NCBI GenBank assembly: GCA_021791495.1
Contig: JAJYWN010000026.1
Span: forward strand, 1 to 41,936
From: Bacillota bacterium
GTDB lineage: Bacteria; Bacillota; Sulfobacillia; JAJYWN01
Reading direction: 5' to 3'
Length of the DNA: 41,936 nucleotides
Numbering within the stretch: the first letter of the stretch is position 1; each line of letters starts with the position of its first letter. Shown here piece by piece: positions 25,275-33,034 of the stretch. The translations under genes and the position numbers were made by a program. The notes under the pieces were generated by a model. The model was not told where the DNA came from. It made no database searches and worked only from the letters and a program-made list of their open reading frames with translations.

Positions 25275-26858
25275 ATGCCCAACGTGGTGGGTGTTCGCTT
25301 CAAGCGCGCGGGGAAAGTGTACTACTTCGACCCCGCGGAATGGGAGTTTCGCCCGAAAGACCCCGTCATCGTGGAGACGGCGCGGGGGATCGAGTTCGGC
25401 ACGGTGGTGTCGGGTAGCCGGGCGGTACCCGATGAGGAAATCGTGACGCCGTTGAAAAAGGTCATCCGGCCCGCCACTGAGGCCGATGTGGTCCAGGTGG
25501 AGGAGAACCGGCAAAAGGAGCGGGAAGCGGCGTCGGTGGCCAAGGAGAAGATCGTCGAGCATGGCCTGGAAATGGACCTGGTAGACGTCGAATACACCTT
25601 CGACCGCAGCAAGGTGATCTTCTACTTTACGGCCGAGGGGCGGGTGGACTTCCGCGAGTTGGTGCGCGATCTGGCCGGCGCCTTTCGGACCCGGATCGAG
25701 CTCCGGCAGATCGGCGTGCGGGATGAGGCGAAACTCCTGGGTGGCCTGGGGTCCTGCGGGCGCGAACTGTGCTGTGCCACCTTCCTGGGGGACTTCGCCC
25801 CGGTATCCATCAAGATGGCGAAGGAACAGAACCTGGCCCTGAACCCCGTCAAGATATCCGGCCTCTGTGGCAGGCTCATGTGCTGCCTGCGCTACGAATC
25901 TGGCCAATACGAGGAAGGCAAGGCCGCCCTGCCGGAAGTGGGCAGCACCGTCGTGACCGCCCAGGGAGACGGCCGCGTCGACTCGGTTAACGTCTTGAGG
26001 AACGTGGTGTCCGTGGTCATCGAAGGTAAGGGCCTGGTGGACTTTCCTCCTGAGGAATTGGAGGTCTGGAAGCCGGGTGCCCCGCGACCGGCCGTTCCCC
26101 AGCCACTGCCAAGGGACACCGACCGCGCCGCCGGCACCGCCGGCACAGGGGCTTCCGCCGCCGGCGATACGGACGCGCCCGATCAGTTCCCCATGGTTTC
26201 GGCAGCCGGGCCGGCCCCGGCCGGCTACCCTCGACCCAATGGCGGTGACGGGCGGACCGGCGAGGTCCGGCGCCGCGAGCGCTGGGCGGATAGAGTGGAC
26301 CGTTCGGCCAGAGTTACCCGTTCCGAAAGGCGTCCGGGCCAGCCAGACCGTGCCGGACGTGATAGCGAGGGCGACCACGGCAGCGACCGTCCGACGGGCG
26401 CCGACCGCAACAGCAACCGTGGCGGCGACGGCGGGGCCGGCACGGCATCCGCCGTCGAAGACCGCGAGGGCCAGTCCCGCCGGCACCGCCACCGCAGGGG
26501 TGGTCGAGCCGAAGGCCGTCGGACCGAAGGCGTCCGGACCGATAGCGGCCGAGGTGAAAGCGAACGAGGTGAAAGTGGCCGGGGTGAAAGCGGCCGAGGT
26601 GAAGGGGGCCGGGCTGACGCCGGGCGGGCTCAGGGGCGCGGGCCGGGCACCGAGAACCTCGGCGGTGATGGGGGCCAGCGTCAAGGGCCGTCCGGTGGCG
26701 GAAGCGCCAACGTTCCCGCCGGCACTTCCGGTACGGGCCGACGCCGGCACGGTGGGCGGGGGTCCTCCGGCTCCCGGCGCCACCGTCCAGACCGTCGCAA
26801 CCAGCCTGGAAACGGGGCCTCACCTCCTTCTTCGGACACCGGCCCCTCCGATTCTTAG
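25275..26858 (+). CDS. ricT: PSP1/RicT family protein with long Arg/Gly-rich tail
   Basis: Residues 1-275 form a PSP1 (RicT/YaaT) protein. In Bacillus it binds RicA and RicF, carries [4Fe-4S] clusters, and works with RNase Y in mRNA maturation and in the phosphorelay leading to competence, biofilm and sporulation. Cys-rich signatures are intact: GSCGRELCC (near 160) and GLCGRLMCC (near 196). After the PSP1 domain comes a roughly 250-residue low-complexity tail very rich in Arg, Gly, Asp and Ser, including a pentapeptide repeat. Usual RicT proteins are about 275 aa. The tail looks disordered and RNA-binding-like (inference). ATG 25275 follows GTAGGAGGAAG. It is the last gene before a strong terminator. 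Confidence 0.92.
   Translation: MPNVVGVRFKRAGKVYYFDPAEWEFRPKDPVIVETARGIEFGTVVSGSRAVPDEEIVTPLKKVIRPATEADVVQVEENRQKEREAASVAKEKIVEHGLEMDLVDVEYTFDRSKVIFYFTAEGRVDFRELVRDLAGAFRTRIELRQIGVRDEAKLLGGLGSCGRELCCATFLGDFAPVSIKMAKEQNLALNPVKISGLCGRLMCCLRYESGQYEEGKAALPEVGSTVVTAQGDGRVDSVNVLRNVVSVVIEGKGLVDFPPEELEVWKPGAPRPAVPQPLPRDTDRAAGTAGTGASAAGDTDAPDQFPMVSAAGPAPAGYPRPNGGDGRTGEVRRRERWADRVDRSARVTRSERRPGQPDRAGRDSEGDHGSDRPTGADRNSNRGGDGGAGTASAVEDREGQSRRHRHRRGGRAEGRRTEGVRTDSGRGESERGESGRGESGRGEGGRADAGRAQGRGPGTENLGGDGGQRQGPSGGGSANVPAGTSGTGRRRHGGRGSSGSRRHRPDRRNQPGNGASPPSSDTGPSDS
26547..26606 (+). repeat. 15-bp tandem repeat in the ricT tail
   Basis: Four copies of GGCCGAGGTGAAAGC with small changes encode Gly/Glu-Arg-Gly-Glu-Ser pentapeptides. 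Frame is preserved. It lies in the middle of the Arg/Gly-rich extension. Confidence 0.8.
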
Positions 26859-26946
26859 CCTTGTCGGCCGCCGTACCGGAACTAGAGCGAGGCGGGTGGC
26901 GTCATAAGAACGAAAGACCAAACTAGCCCCCTCGCCCCCCAATGAG

Positions 26947-26987
26947 AGCGTCGCCGGTGTCCCGAGCACCGGCGATACGCTTTTTCT
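26947..26987 (+). terminator. terminator of the yaaO-tmk-darA-holB-ricT operon
   Basis: The 9-bp stem TCGCCGGTG / CACCGGCGA, extended by GCG/CGC across a bulge, has a 7-nt loop and is followed by CTTTTTC. It lies about 90 nt after the ricT stop. Confidence 0.8.
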
Positions 26988-27120
26988 GGAGGTGCCCGTA
27001 CCACCCGCCGCGAACTGACCTAGGGACGCTGATCACCGGACCATAAAACGCTTATCGCCGACGCACACCCGCGAACAGAAGCCCACATCAGGCAGGATCA
27101 GAAGAAAGGACGAAGGACGC

Positions 27121-28704
27121 ATGCTAGACATCCTCATCAAAGGCGGAAAGATCATCGACGGTTCTGGCAACCCCTGGCGCTATGGTGATGTAGGCCTGGT
27201 GGATGGGAAAATCGCGGCGGTGGGCGCTCTTGACGACGCGGCCGCCTACCGGACCATTGATGCCACGGGCCTCTGCGTGTCCCCGGGTTTCATCGACGCC
27301 CACTCCCACTCGGATACCACGCCCCTAGTGAACCCGCGTTGCGAAAGCAAGATACGCCAAGGCGTCACCACCGAATGCGTTGGGCAATGCGGTGCTTCCG
27401 GCGCCCCGCGCGCGGCCGCCGCCCAAGATGCGGGCGCCTTTGGCGATGACGAAGACGACAGCCCCAAGCCCAACTGGACCACCATGGCCGGCTATTTCGA
27501 TGCCCTGGCGGCCCGCGGCCACAGCGTCAACTTGGCGCCGCTGGTCGGCCACGGCAATCTGCGCCGCCTGGCCATGGGTTATGCCAACCGGCGGGCCACT
27601 CCCGACGAACTGGCGAAAATGAAAGACCTGCTCCGCGAGGGTCTGGAAGCCGGGGCTCTAGGTTTCTCCAGCGGCCTCATCTACCCGCCCAGCGCTTACT
27701 GCGACACGGCGGAACTCATCGAACTGGCCAAGGTGGCCGCTGAATACCACGGCCTTTATGCCACCCACATGCGGAACGAGGGCGACAAGCTGGCCGAATC
27801 GGTGCGCGAGGCTATCACCATCGGCGAGACCGCCGGCGTGCGCGTGCAGATCTCGCACCACAAAGCCGCGGGAATGACCAACTGGGGGAAGGTCAAGGAC
27901 TCCCTGCGCCTCATCGAAGAAGCCCGCGCCCGCGGCGTGGACGTCACCAGTGACCAGTACCCTTACCAGGCGTCGGCCACAGGACTGCGCTCCATCGTCC
28001 CCCAGGCGGCCCACGAAGGCGGCCCCGAGAAACTTCTGGCCCGGCTGCAGGACCCCGTCACCCGAAAAGAACTGGGCGCCATCGTGGACCGCAATCACCA
28101 CACCACCAGCGCCTGGGACAAGGTTTACGTTTCCTCCGTCGGCTCGGCGAAGAACAAGGCGGCCGAAGGAAAGAACATCACGGAGATAGCCGCCATGCGT
28201 GGCCAGACCGAATGGGAGGCGGCCTTCGACCTCCTGATCGAAGAGAAGCTGGAGGTGGGGATGATCCGCTTCGGCATGTGCGAAGAGGATATCGCCATGG
28301 TGATGCGGCATCCCACCACCATGATCGGTAGCGACGGCCGCTCCTTGGCCGACTACGGCCCGCTCTCTAAGGGTGTCCCGCACCCCCGTAACTACGGTAC
28401 CTTCGTCCGGGTCCTCGGGAAGTACGTCCGGGAGGACAAGGTCCTGACCTTGGAAGAAGCCGTGAAGAAGATGACTTCCCTGCCCGCCGGCCGCTACGGT
28501 CTGCTGGACCGTGGCCTCCTCCGGCCCGGCCTGGCCGGTGACGTGACCGTCTTCGACCCCGCCACCGTGGCCGAACGCGCCACTTTCACCCAGCCCCACC
28601 AGTACGCCGCCGGCGTTCCCTACGTCATTGTCAACGGCGTCGTCGTGGTGGACGGCGGGGCGCATACCGGAGCCACCCCCGGCAAGGTCCTGAAAAGGAG
28701 ATAG
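27121..28704 (+). CDS. N-acyl-D-amino-acid deacylase family protein
   Basis: A 527-aa cytoplasmic metal-dependent amidohydrolase of the D-aminoacylase family, which releases D-amino acids (or related compounds) from N-acyl derivatives. Motifs: DILIKGGKIIDGSGNPW at the start, the metal pair HSH (His61, His63), and the conserved zinc-ligand Cys in ECVGQCGASGAP (Cys90). ATHMRNE, ISHHKAAG and TSDQYPYQASATG follow, with the return beta-sandwich (GDVTVFDPATV) at the end. ATG 27121 follows a GAAAGGACGAAGGA stretch. No signal peptide is present, unlike the paralogue at 2180-3820. It leads a three-gene operon with an M20 hydrolase and a DUF1177-AroM protein. Dihydropyrimidinase-like activity is a less likely alternative. 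Confidence 0.92.
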   Translation: MLDILIKGGKIIDGSGNPWRYGDVGLVDGKIAAVGALDDAAAYRTIDATGLCVSPGFIDAHSHSDTTPLVNPRCESKIRQGVTTECVGQCGASGAPRAAAAQDAGAFGDDEDDSPKPNWTTMAGYFDALAARGHSVNLAPLVGHGNLRRLAMGYANRRATPDELAKMKDLLREGLEAGALGFSSGLIYPPSAYCDTAELIELAKVAAEYHGLYATHMRNEGDKLAESVREAITIGETAGVRVQISHHKAAGMTNWGKVKDSLRLIEEARARGVDVTSDQYPYQASATGLRSIVPQAAHEGGPEKLLARLQDPVTRKELGAIVDRNHHTTSAWDKVYVSSVGSAKNKAAEGKNITEIAAMRGQTEWEAAFDLLIEEKLEVGMIRFGMCEEDIAMVMRHPTTMIGSDGRSLADYGPLSKGVPHPRNYGTFVRVLGKYVREDKVLTLEEAVKKMTSLPAGRYGLLDRGLLRPGLAGDVTVFDPATVAERATFTQPHQYAAGVPYVIVNGVVVVDGGAHTGATPGKVLKRR

Positions 28705-28720
28705 GGAGGTACCCTAACAA

Positions 28721-29977
28721 GTGGAACCAGAGTTAACACCGTCCGCCGCTCCCTCCTCGGCCGCCTCCTCCGGCCCGTCGCCGGACCGCCGGGTCCAGCT
28801 ACTGGCCGCCCTCGAGGGGGTGCGCCCGCGCTTGGTCGAAATCGCCGACTGGATCTGGTCCCACCCCGAGTTGGGAAACCGGGAGCACGGGGCAGCCGCC
28901 CTTCTGGTCGAAGAAGCCCGCCGCCGCGGCTTCACCGTGCGGACGGGAGTGGCCGGTCTGGCCACCTCGTTCGAAGCCCACCGTCGGGTGGGTCGCGGCG
29001 GGCTGCGCGTCGGTTTTCTGGCTGAATACGATGCTCTCCCCAGTCTGGGTCATGCCTGCGGTCATAACCTCATCGGCGCCGCCAGCCTGGGCGCCGCCCT
29101 GGCTCTGGCAGAGATGGAACCCGCGCCGGACCTGGACCTTTTCATCTACGGCACGCCGGCCGAGGAGACCACCGGCGGCAAGGTGAACATGGCCGATGCC
29201 GGCCTCTTTGACCACTTGGACGTGGCGATGATCTGCCACCCCGGTTATCAAAACAGCATCGGCGGGACATCCTTGGCGACGCACCCCATCCAGATCGAGT
29301 TCTTCGGACGCCCGGCCCATGCCGCCGCTGCCCCCGAGCGCGGGATCAACGCCTTGGACGCCCTGCTTTTCACCTTCAACGCCCTGAAGGCCATCAAGCA
29401 GCACCTGCGCGACGACGTCCGCCTCCCCGGCATCGTGGTGAAAGGGGGCGAAGCGCCCAACATCGTCCCCGAATACGCCTGCGGGCAGTTCTCGGTGCGG
29501 GCGGCCGACGTGGACTACCTGGAGAACGTGGTTCTGGCGAAGGTGCGGGCCATCGCCGAGGCGGCGGCCCTGGCCACCGGGGCCACGGTGAAGTACCACC
29601 ACTACGAGAACCTGTATTGCGAGATGCGCAACAACATGGCGCTGGCCGCGGCCTTCAAGGCCAACCTGGAATCCCTGGGCGAGCAGGTGAACGTCCTCCC
29701 GCCCCACCAGCGCGGAGGTTCCACCGATGTGGGGAACGTCAGTCACCGGGTGCCCACCATCCATCCCCACGTAGCCATCGGCCCGGCGACATTGCGCGGC
29801 CATACGGCCGAGTTCGCCACCGCCGCCGGCGGCCCGGGTGGGCATAAGGGCATGTGGAACGCCGCCGCCGCCATGGCTCTCACTACCCTTGAACTCAGCG
29901 GTAATCCGGACCTCCTGACCCGGGTCCGGTCGGAGTTCCGGGCCACCTTCCCTGCCGCCGCAACGGCCAAGGCGTAG
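28721..29977 (+). CDS. M20 family metallo-hydrolase (amidohydrolase, AbgB/ACY1L2-like)
   Basis: A 418-aa zinc peptidase/amidohydrolase of the M20D type. Metal-site motifs: HACGHNLIGAA (near 111), the GTPAEETTGGK catalytic Glu pair, and CHPG later on. GRPAHAAAAPERGINALDA is the dimerisation-domain signature. The N-terminal 25 residues are Ser/Pro/Ala-rich. GTG 28721 has GGGAGGT about 10 nt upstream and lies 16 nt after the D-aminoacylase stop, so they are co-transcribed. Family members remove acyl, aminobenzoyl or amino-acid groups from amides; the precise substrate is not visible. The pairing with a D-aminoacylase suggests stepwise breakdown of acylated or D-configured amino-acid compounds (inference). 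Confidence 0.9.
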   Translation: MEPELTPSAAPSSAASSGPSPDRRVQLLAALEGVRPRLVEIADWIWSHPELGNREHGAAALLVEEARRRGFTVRTGVAGLATSFEAHRRVGRGGLRVGFLAEYDALPSLGHACGHNLIGAASLGAALALAEMEPAPDLDLFIYGTPAEETTGGKVNMADAGLFDHLDVAMICHPGYQNSIGGTSLATHPIQIEFFGRPAHAAAAPERGINALDALLFTFNALKAIKQHLRDDVRLPGIVVKGGEAPNIVPEYACGQFSVRAADVDYLENVVLAKVRAIAEAAALATGATVKYHHYENLYCEMRNNMALAAAFKANLESLGEQVNVLPPHQRGGSTDVGNVSHRVPTIHPHVAIGPATLRGHTAEFATAAGGPGGHKGMWNAAAAMALTTLELSGNPDLLTRVRSEFRATFPAAATAKA

Positions 29978-30054
29978 GCGGGACCTGCGGGGAAACCGCC
30001 GGCCCTTAGGCATCCCAATCGCAGCCAGATCATGGTTTACCGGAGGTGCCCAAC

Positions 30055-31740
30055 ATGCTTAAGCAGGTGATGGAAATCTGGGAACTGCTCGATTCACCCG
30101 TCGTTGACGGCGAGGCAGTGGCTGCCGTGTTCCGGGAACGGGGCGCGGCGGCCGCCGCAACGGTCCGCACCGAGCGGGTGCACGGCCCCAAGGGCTACAC
30201 CGATTTCATTGAAGTGGGCATCCCTGGGACCGCGGGGCGCGTCGCCGGCGGCGCCGCGCCGACCCTTGGTATCATCGGCCAGCTCGGTGGCATCGGTGCC
30301 CGCCCCGAGCGCCTGGGCCTGGTCTCCGATGGCGACGGGGCCCTGGTATCGCTGGCGGCGGCCCTGAAACTGCTGGACATGGCGGCGAAGGGAGACCGCC
30401 TGCCGGGGGACGTCCTGGTTACCACCCACATCTGCCCGCACGCGCCGACGGTGCCCCACGAACCCGTACCTTTCATGGGCTCGCCCCTGGCGGTGGGGAC
30501 GGCTATTGCCTGGCAACTGCGACCCGAAATGGATGCGGTCCTCTCGGTGGACACCACCCGCGGCAACCGGCTGGTGAACCACAGGGGCTTCGCCATTTCC
30601 CCCACGGTTAAGGAAGGCTACGTGCTGCGCGTTAGCGAGGACCTGCTGAACGTGATGCAATGGGTCACCGGCAAGCTACCGGTCGTCCTGCCCATTACCA
30701 CCCAGGACATCACTCCTTACGGTAACGACGTCTTCCACATCAACAGCATCATGCAGCCATGCACCGGCACTGCGGCCCCTGTGGTGGGGGTGGCCCTCAC
30801 GGCCGAGTCGGCCGTGCCCGGCTGCGCCACGGGCGCCAATAGCCCCGTGGACGCCGAGGAAGCGGCACGCTTCTGCGTCGAGGTGGCGAAGGACTTCGGC
30901 TCCGGCCACCTCTCCTTCTACGACCGGGCCGAGTTTGACCGGCTGCAACGCTTCTACGGCCCCTTGAACCACCTGGTTAGCCGCGAAGGGCTGGTTACGA
31001 CGGCCCCAGCCCGGGCCTGGGCGGAGACCGCGCCCGCACAGGCCACAGCCGCCATCGCTTCCGCGCGCTCCAGGATCGGCGCCGTCACCATCGGACAGGC
31101 GCCGCGGACCGATGTCATGCCCGCTTTCACCGCCGCGGCCGGCGTCGCCCTGGATGTGGTGCAGGCTGGGGCCCTCGACGGGCTTTCGCTGGAAACCATC
31201 CGGCGCGACCTGGCGCCCGGCCCCGCAGACCGCTACTTCCTGGTCAGCCGGCTACGCGACGGTACCGAGGTCACGCTGTCTCGAGCGAAAGTCCAACCCT
31301 TACTTCAGAAAGCCATCGACCGTGCGTCGGCCGCGGGCTCGTCGGCCGTGGTCGTTCTGTGTACCGGCGAGTTCGAAGGCCTGACCGCTCCCGTCCCGCT
31401 CCTCACTCCCGAAACCATCCTCTCCGGTGTGGTGGGGGCGGTGGCGGCCGGAAAACACCTTGGCGTCTTGATCCCCCTTCCGGAGCAGGTCCCCCAGGCC
31501 CAGCGGAGGTGGGAGAGGCTGGCCGCCAAGGTCACCGTGGAGGCCGCCTCCCCGTACGGAGAAATCGCGGCGGTCCAGGAGGCTGCCCGGAAACTGGCAG
31601 AAGCGGGAGTGGACCTGGTCGCGCTGGATTGCATCGGCTTCGGACCCAAGATGAAGGACGCGGTGGCTGCCACGGTCAACCGCCCCGTCTTTTTGCCTCA
31701 GACTCTGATCGCCCGCATCGCCTCCGAGATGGCTTTTTAG
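30055..31740 (+). CDS. DUF1177-AroM fusion protein
   Basis: A 561-aa protein made of two families. Residues 1 to about 310 are DUF1177: MLKQVMEIWELLDSP, then TLGIIGQLGGIGARPERLGLV, then TTHICPHAPTVPHEP. Residues about 340-561 are an AroM-like domain: IGAVTIGQAPRTDVMPAF, VQAGALDGLS, VLCTGEFEGL and LDCIGFGPKMKD. Neither domain has a settled biochemical function that I know of; AroM resembles the Asp/Glu/hydantoin racemase fold. ATG 30055 has GGAGGTG 6 nt upstream; GTG 30046 lies inside that site. It is third in the operon after D-aminoacylase and M20 genes. A racemase-type role on the released amino acid would be consistent but is inference. The joint falls in an Ala-rich stretch near 315-340. 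Confidence 0.85.
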   Translation: MLKQVMEIWELLDSPVVDGEAVAAVFRERGAAAAATVRTERVHGPKGYTDFIEVGIPGTAGRVAGGAAPTLGIIGQLGGIGARPERLGLVSDGDGALVSLAAALKLLDMAAKGDRLPGDVLVTTHICPHAPTVPHEPVPFMGSPLAVGTAIAWQLRPEMDAVLSVDTTRGNRLVNHRGFAISPTVKEGYVLRVSEDLLNVMQWVTGKLPVVLPITTQDITPYGNDVFHINSIMQPCTGTAAPVVGVALTAESAVPGCATGANSPVDAEEAARFCVEVAKDFGSGHLSFYDRAEFDRLQRFYGPLNHLVSREGLVTTAPARAWAETAPAQATAAIASARSRIGAVTIGQAPRTDVMPAFTAAAGVALDVVQAGALDGLSLETIRRDLAPGPADRYFLVSRLRDGTEVTLSRAKVQPLLQKAIDRASAAGSSAVVVLCTGEFEGLTAPVPLLTPETILSGVVGAVAAGKHLGVLIPLPEQVPQAQRRWERLAAKVTVEAASPYGEIAAVQEAARKLAEAGVDLVALDCIGFGPKMKDAVAATVNRPVFLPQTLIARIASEMAF

Positions 31741-31799
31741 CAGGCGATTAAGGTCCTCGGCCCAGCCCAGCCCTGGCCATCACCCAGGTAGGTCAGCCC

Positions 31800-31829
31800 T
31801 TGTTATTTGTGCAAAAATGCTGGTATAAT
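31800..31829 (+). promoter_or_regulatory. sigma-A-type promoter of the hydrogenase operon
   Basis: TTGTTA (31800-31805), an 18-bp spacer and a perfect TATAAT (31824-31829) lie in a locally AT-rich stretch. The predicted transcription start is near 31836, just before the first Rex-like box. Confidence 0.75.
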
Positions 31830-31842
31830 AACGCTGGAGCAC

Positions 31843-31860
31843 TTGTGGGAACAGGCACAA
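31843..31860 (+). promoter_or_regulatory. Rex-type operator, box 1
   Basis: TTGTGGGAACAGGCACAA fits the outer palindrome TTGTG-N8-CACAA of the Rex redox-sensor operator. It begins about 7 nt after the predicted transcription start, a position where a bound repressor would block transcription. Confidence 0.65.
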
Positions 31861-31892
31861 TGTTTCGACGCTAACATGTACAATGTGTCTCA

Positions 31893-31910
31893 TTGTGATT
31901 ATGCCCACAA
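31893..31910 (+). promoter_or_regulatory. Rex-type operator, box 2
   Basis: TTGTGATTATGCCCACAA is a second TTGTG-N8-CACAA palindrome, 50 bp (start to start) after box 1 and ending 3 nt before the ATG at 31914. Its reverse complement begins TTGTGGG, as box 1 does, so the two boxes face each other. Confidence 0.65.
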
Positions 31911-31913
31911 GTA

Positions 31914-33029
31914 ATGCTGGTCAAGAGGCCCCCGACAGACAGACCCGTCTTCGGACAAACGACAGGGGGTGAGCACATCAATCCTTCGCTGCAACCGGAT
32001 CGGGCCGTATCCCGCATCCTACGGAAGAAGGACATGGATGCCTTCCTGGAGAGCGTGAAGGCTTTCGGATCCCTCTATGGCCCGCGACAGGTGGGCCCGA
32101 ACCAGTACCAGTTGATGCCGGTCGGGGACGTGGCGCCGGTAAGCGCTGAGTGCCGCCGCACCATCCTGCCGCCAAAGAAATTCCTGATACCCGCCAGAGA
32201 TGACCTCTGCCATTTCTCCGCCGACACTGGATACCGGGCGGCCGAAGTCTATACGGGGGAGCGGGTCATCCTTTTCGGACTTCATGCCTGCGACATCCAC
32301 GCCCTGGTCACCCTTGACCTCGTGTTCAATGGGAAATACCCCGACCCCCGATATCTGGCCCGGCGGCAGGCCCTGGCCGTCATCGGTTTCTCGGGGACCG
32401 CGCCCGACGGGAACTGTTTCTGTCATGCCATGGGCACGTCCCATGCGGACCGCGGATTCGACCTGTTCCTGACAGACATAGGCGACGAATACCTGGTCCG
32501 CATCGGGTCCAGTCTGGGCGACGACATGATGCGTGCCCGTGTTGACCTGTTCGGTCAGGTGGAGAGGGAGCACATTGACGCCTATAAGGAGAGGAGCGAC
32601 CGGCGGCAGACCCAGTTCGACGATACCGTGGTCGAAGATCTCCCCCAAATTCTCGAACTGGAACACGACAGCCCCATCTGGAGGGAGCTGTCTGAACGAT
32701 GCTTTGGTTGTGGGGCCTGCGCCGCGGTGTGCCCGACCTGCTATTGCTACGATGTGGTGGACCTGGTGGGGACCGACGGAATCACGGGTAGGCGCGTCCG
32801 CCAGTGGGACTGTTGCCTCTTCCAGAACTTCGCCGAAATGTCCGGCGGGTTCAATCCGCGTCCGAACCGAACCGACCGCATCAAGCACCGCTATTACCAT
32901 AAGCAGGTCCATTTCGTCGAACGGTTCGGCCGTCCGTCATGCGTCGGGTGCGGCCGGTGCGTAGAAGCGTGTCCGGCGGAGATAAGCTTGAAGGACGTAA
33001 TCGCCGCCATCCGGGGAAGGAGTGGTTAG
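31914..33029 (+). CDS. hydB: sulfhydrogenase-type hydrogenase subunit beta (Fe-S protein)
   Basis: A 371-aa (or shorter) iron-sulfur subunit like HydB of group 3b NADP-linked hydrogenases, passing electrons between the NiFe heterodimer and the flavin subunit. Seen: TILPPKKFLIPARD, FGLHACDIHAL, CFCHAMG, then the ferredoxin motifs CFGCGACAAVCPTCYCYDVVDL and, near the end, CVGCGRCVEACPAEIS. The start is uncertain. ATG 31914 has no ribosome site and lies next to Rex box 2. A strong AGGGGGTGAG at 31964-31973 precedes an in-frame ATC (31977) and an out-of-frame GTG. Homology to the family begins by about residue 33 (SRILRKKDMDAFLE). It is the first gene of beta-gamma-delta-alpha-protease. Confidence 0.88.
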   Translation: MLVKRPPTDRPVFGQTTGGEHINPSLQPDRAVSRILRKKDMDAFLESVKAFGSLYGPRQVGPNQYQLMPVGDVAPVSAECRRTILPPKKFLIPARDDLCHFSADTGYRAAEVYTGERVILFGLHACDIHALVTLDLVFNGKYPDPRYLARRQALAVIGFSGTAPDGNCFCHAMGTSHADRGFDLFLTDIGDEYLVRIGSSLGDDMMRARVDLFGQVEREHIDAYKERSDRRQTQFDDTVVEDLPQILELEHDSPIWRELSERCFGCGACAAVCPTCYCYDVVDLVGTDGITGRRVRQWDCCLFQNFAEMSGGFNPRPNRTDRIKHRYYHKQVHFVERFGRPSCVGCGRCVEACPAEISLKDVIAAIRGRSG

Positions 33030-33034
33030 GGGCC

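Noticed and set aside
24639-26783. 714-codon open frame on the minus strand across holB and ricT
   Set aside because: It is antisense to two well-recognised genes, its composition is Pro/Ala/Arg/Thr noise, and no motif is visible. Long antisense frames are common in high-GC DNA.
28799-30013. 404-codon minus-strand frame opposite the M20 gene
   Set aside because: It mirrors the M20 coding sequence, is rich in Gly/His/Arg as expected for a shadow frame, and has no ribosome site.
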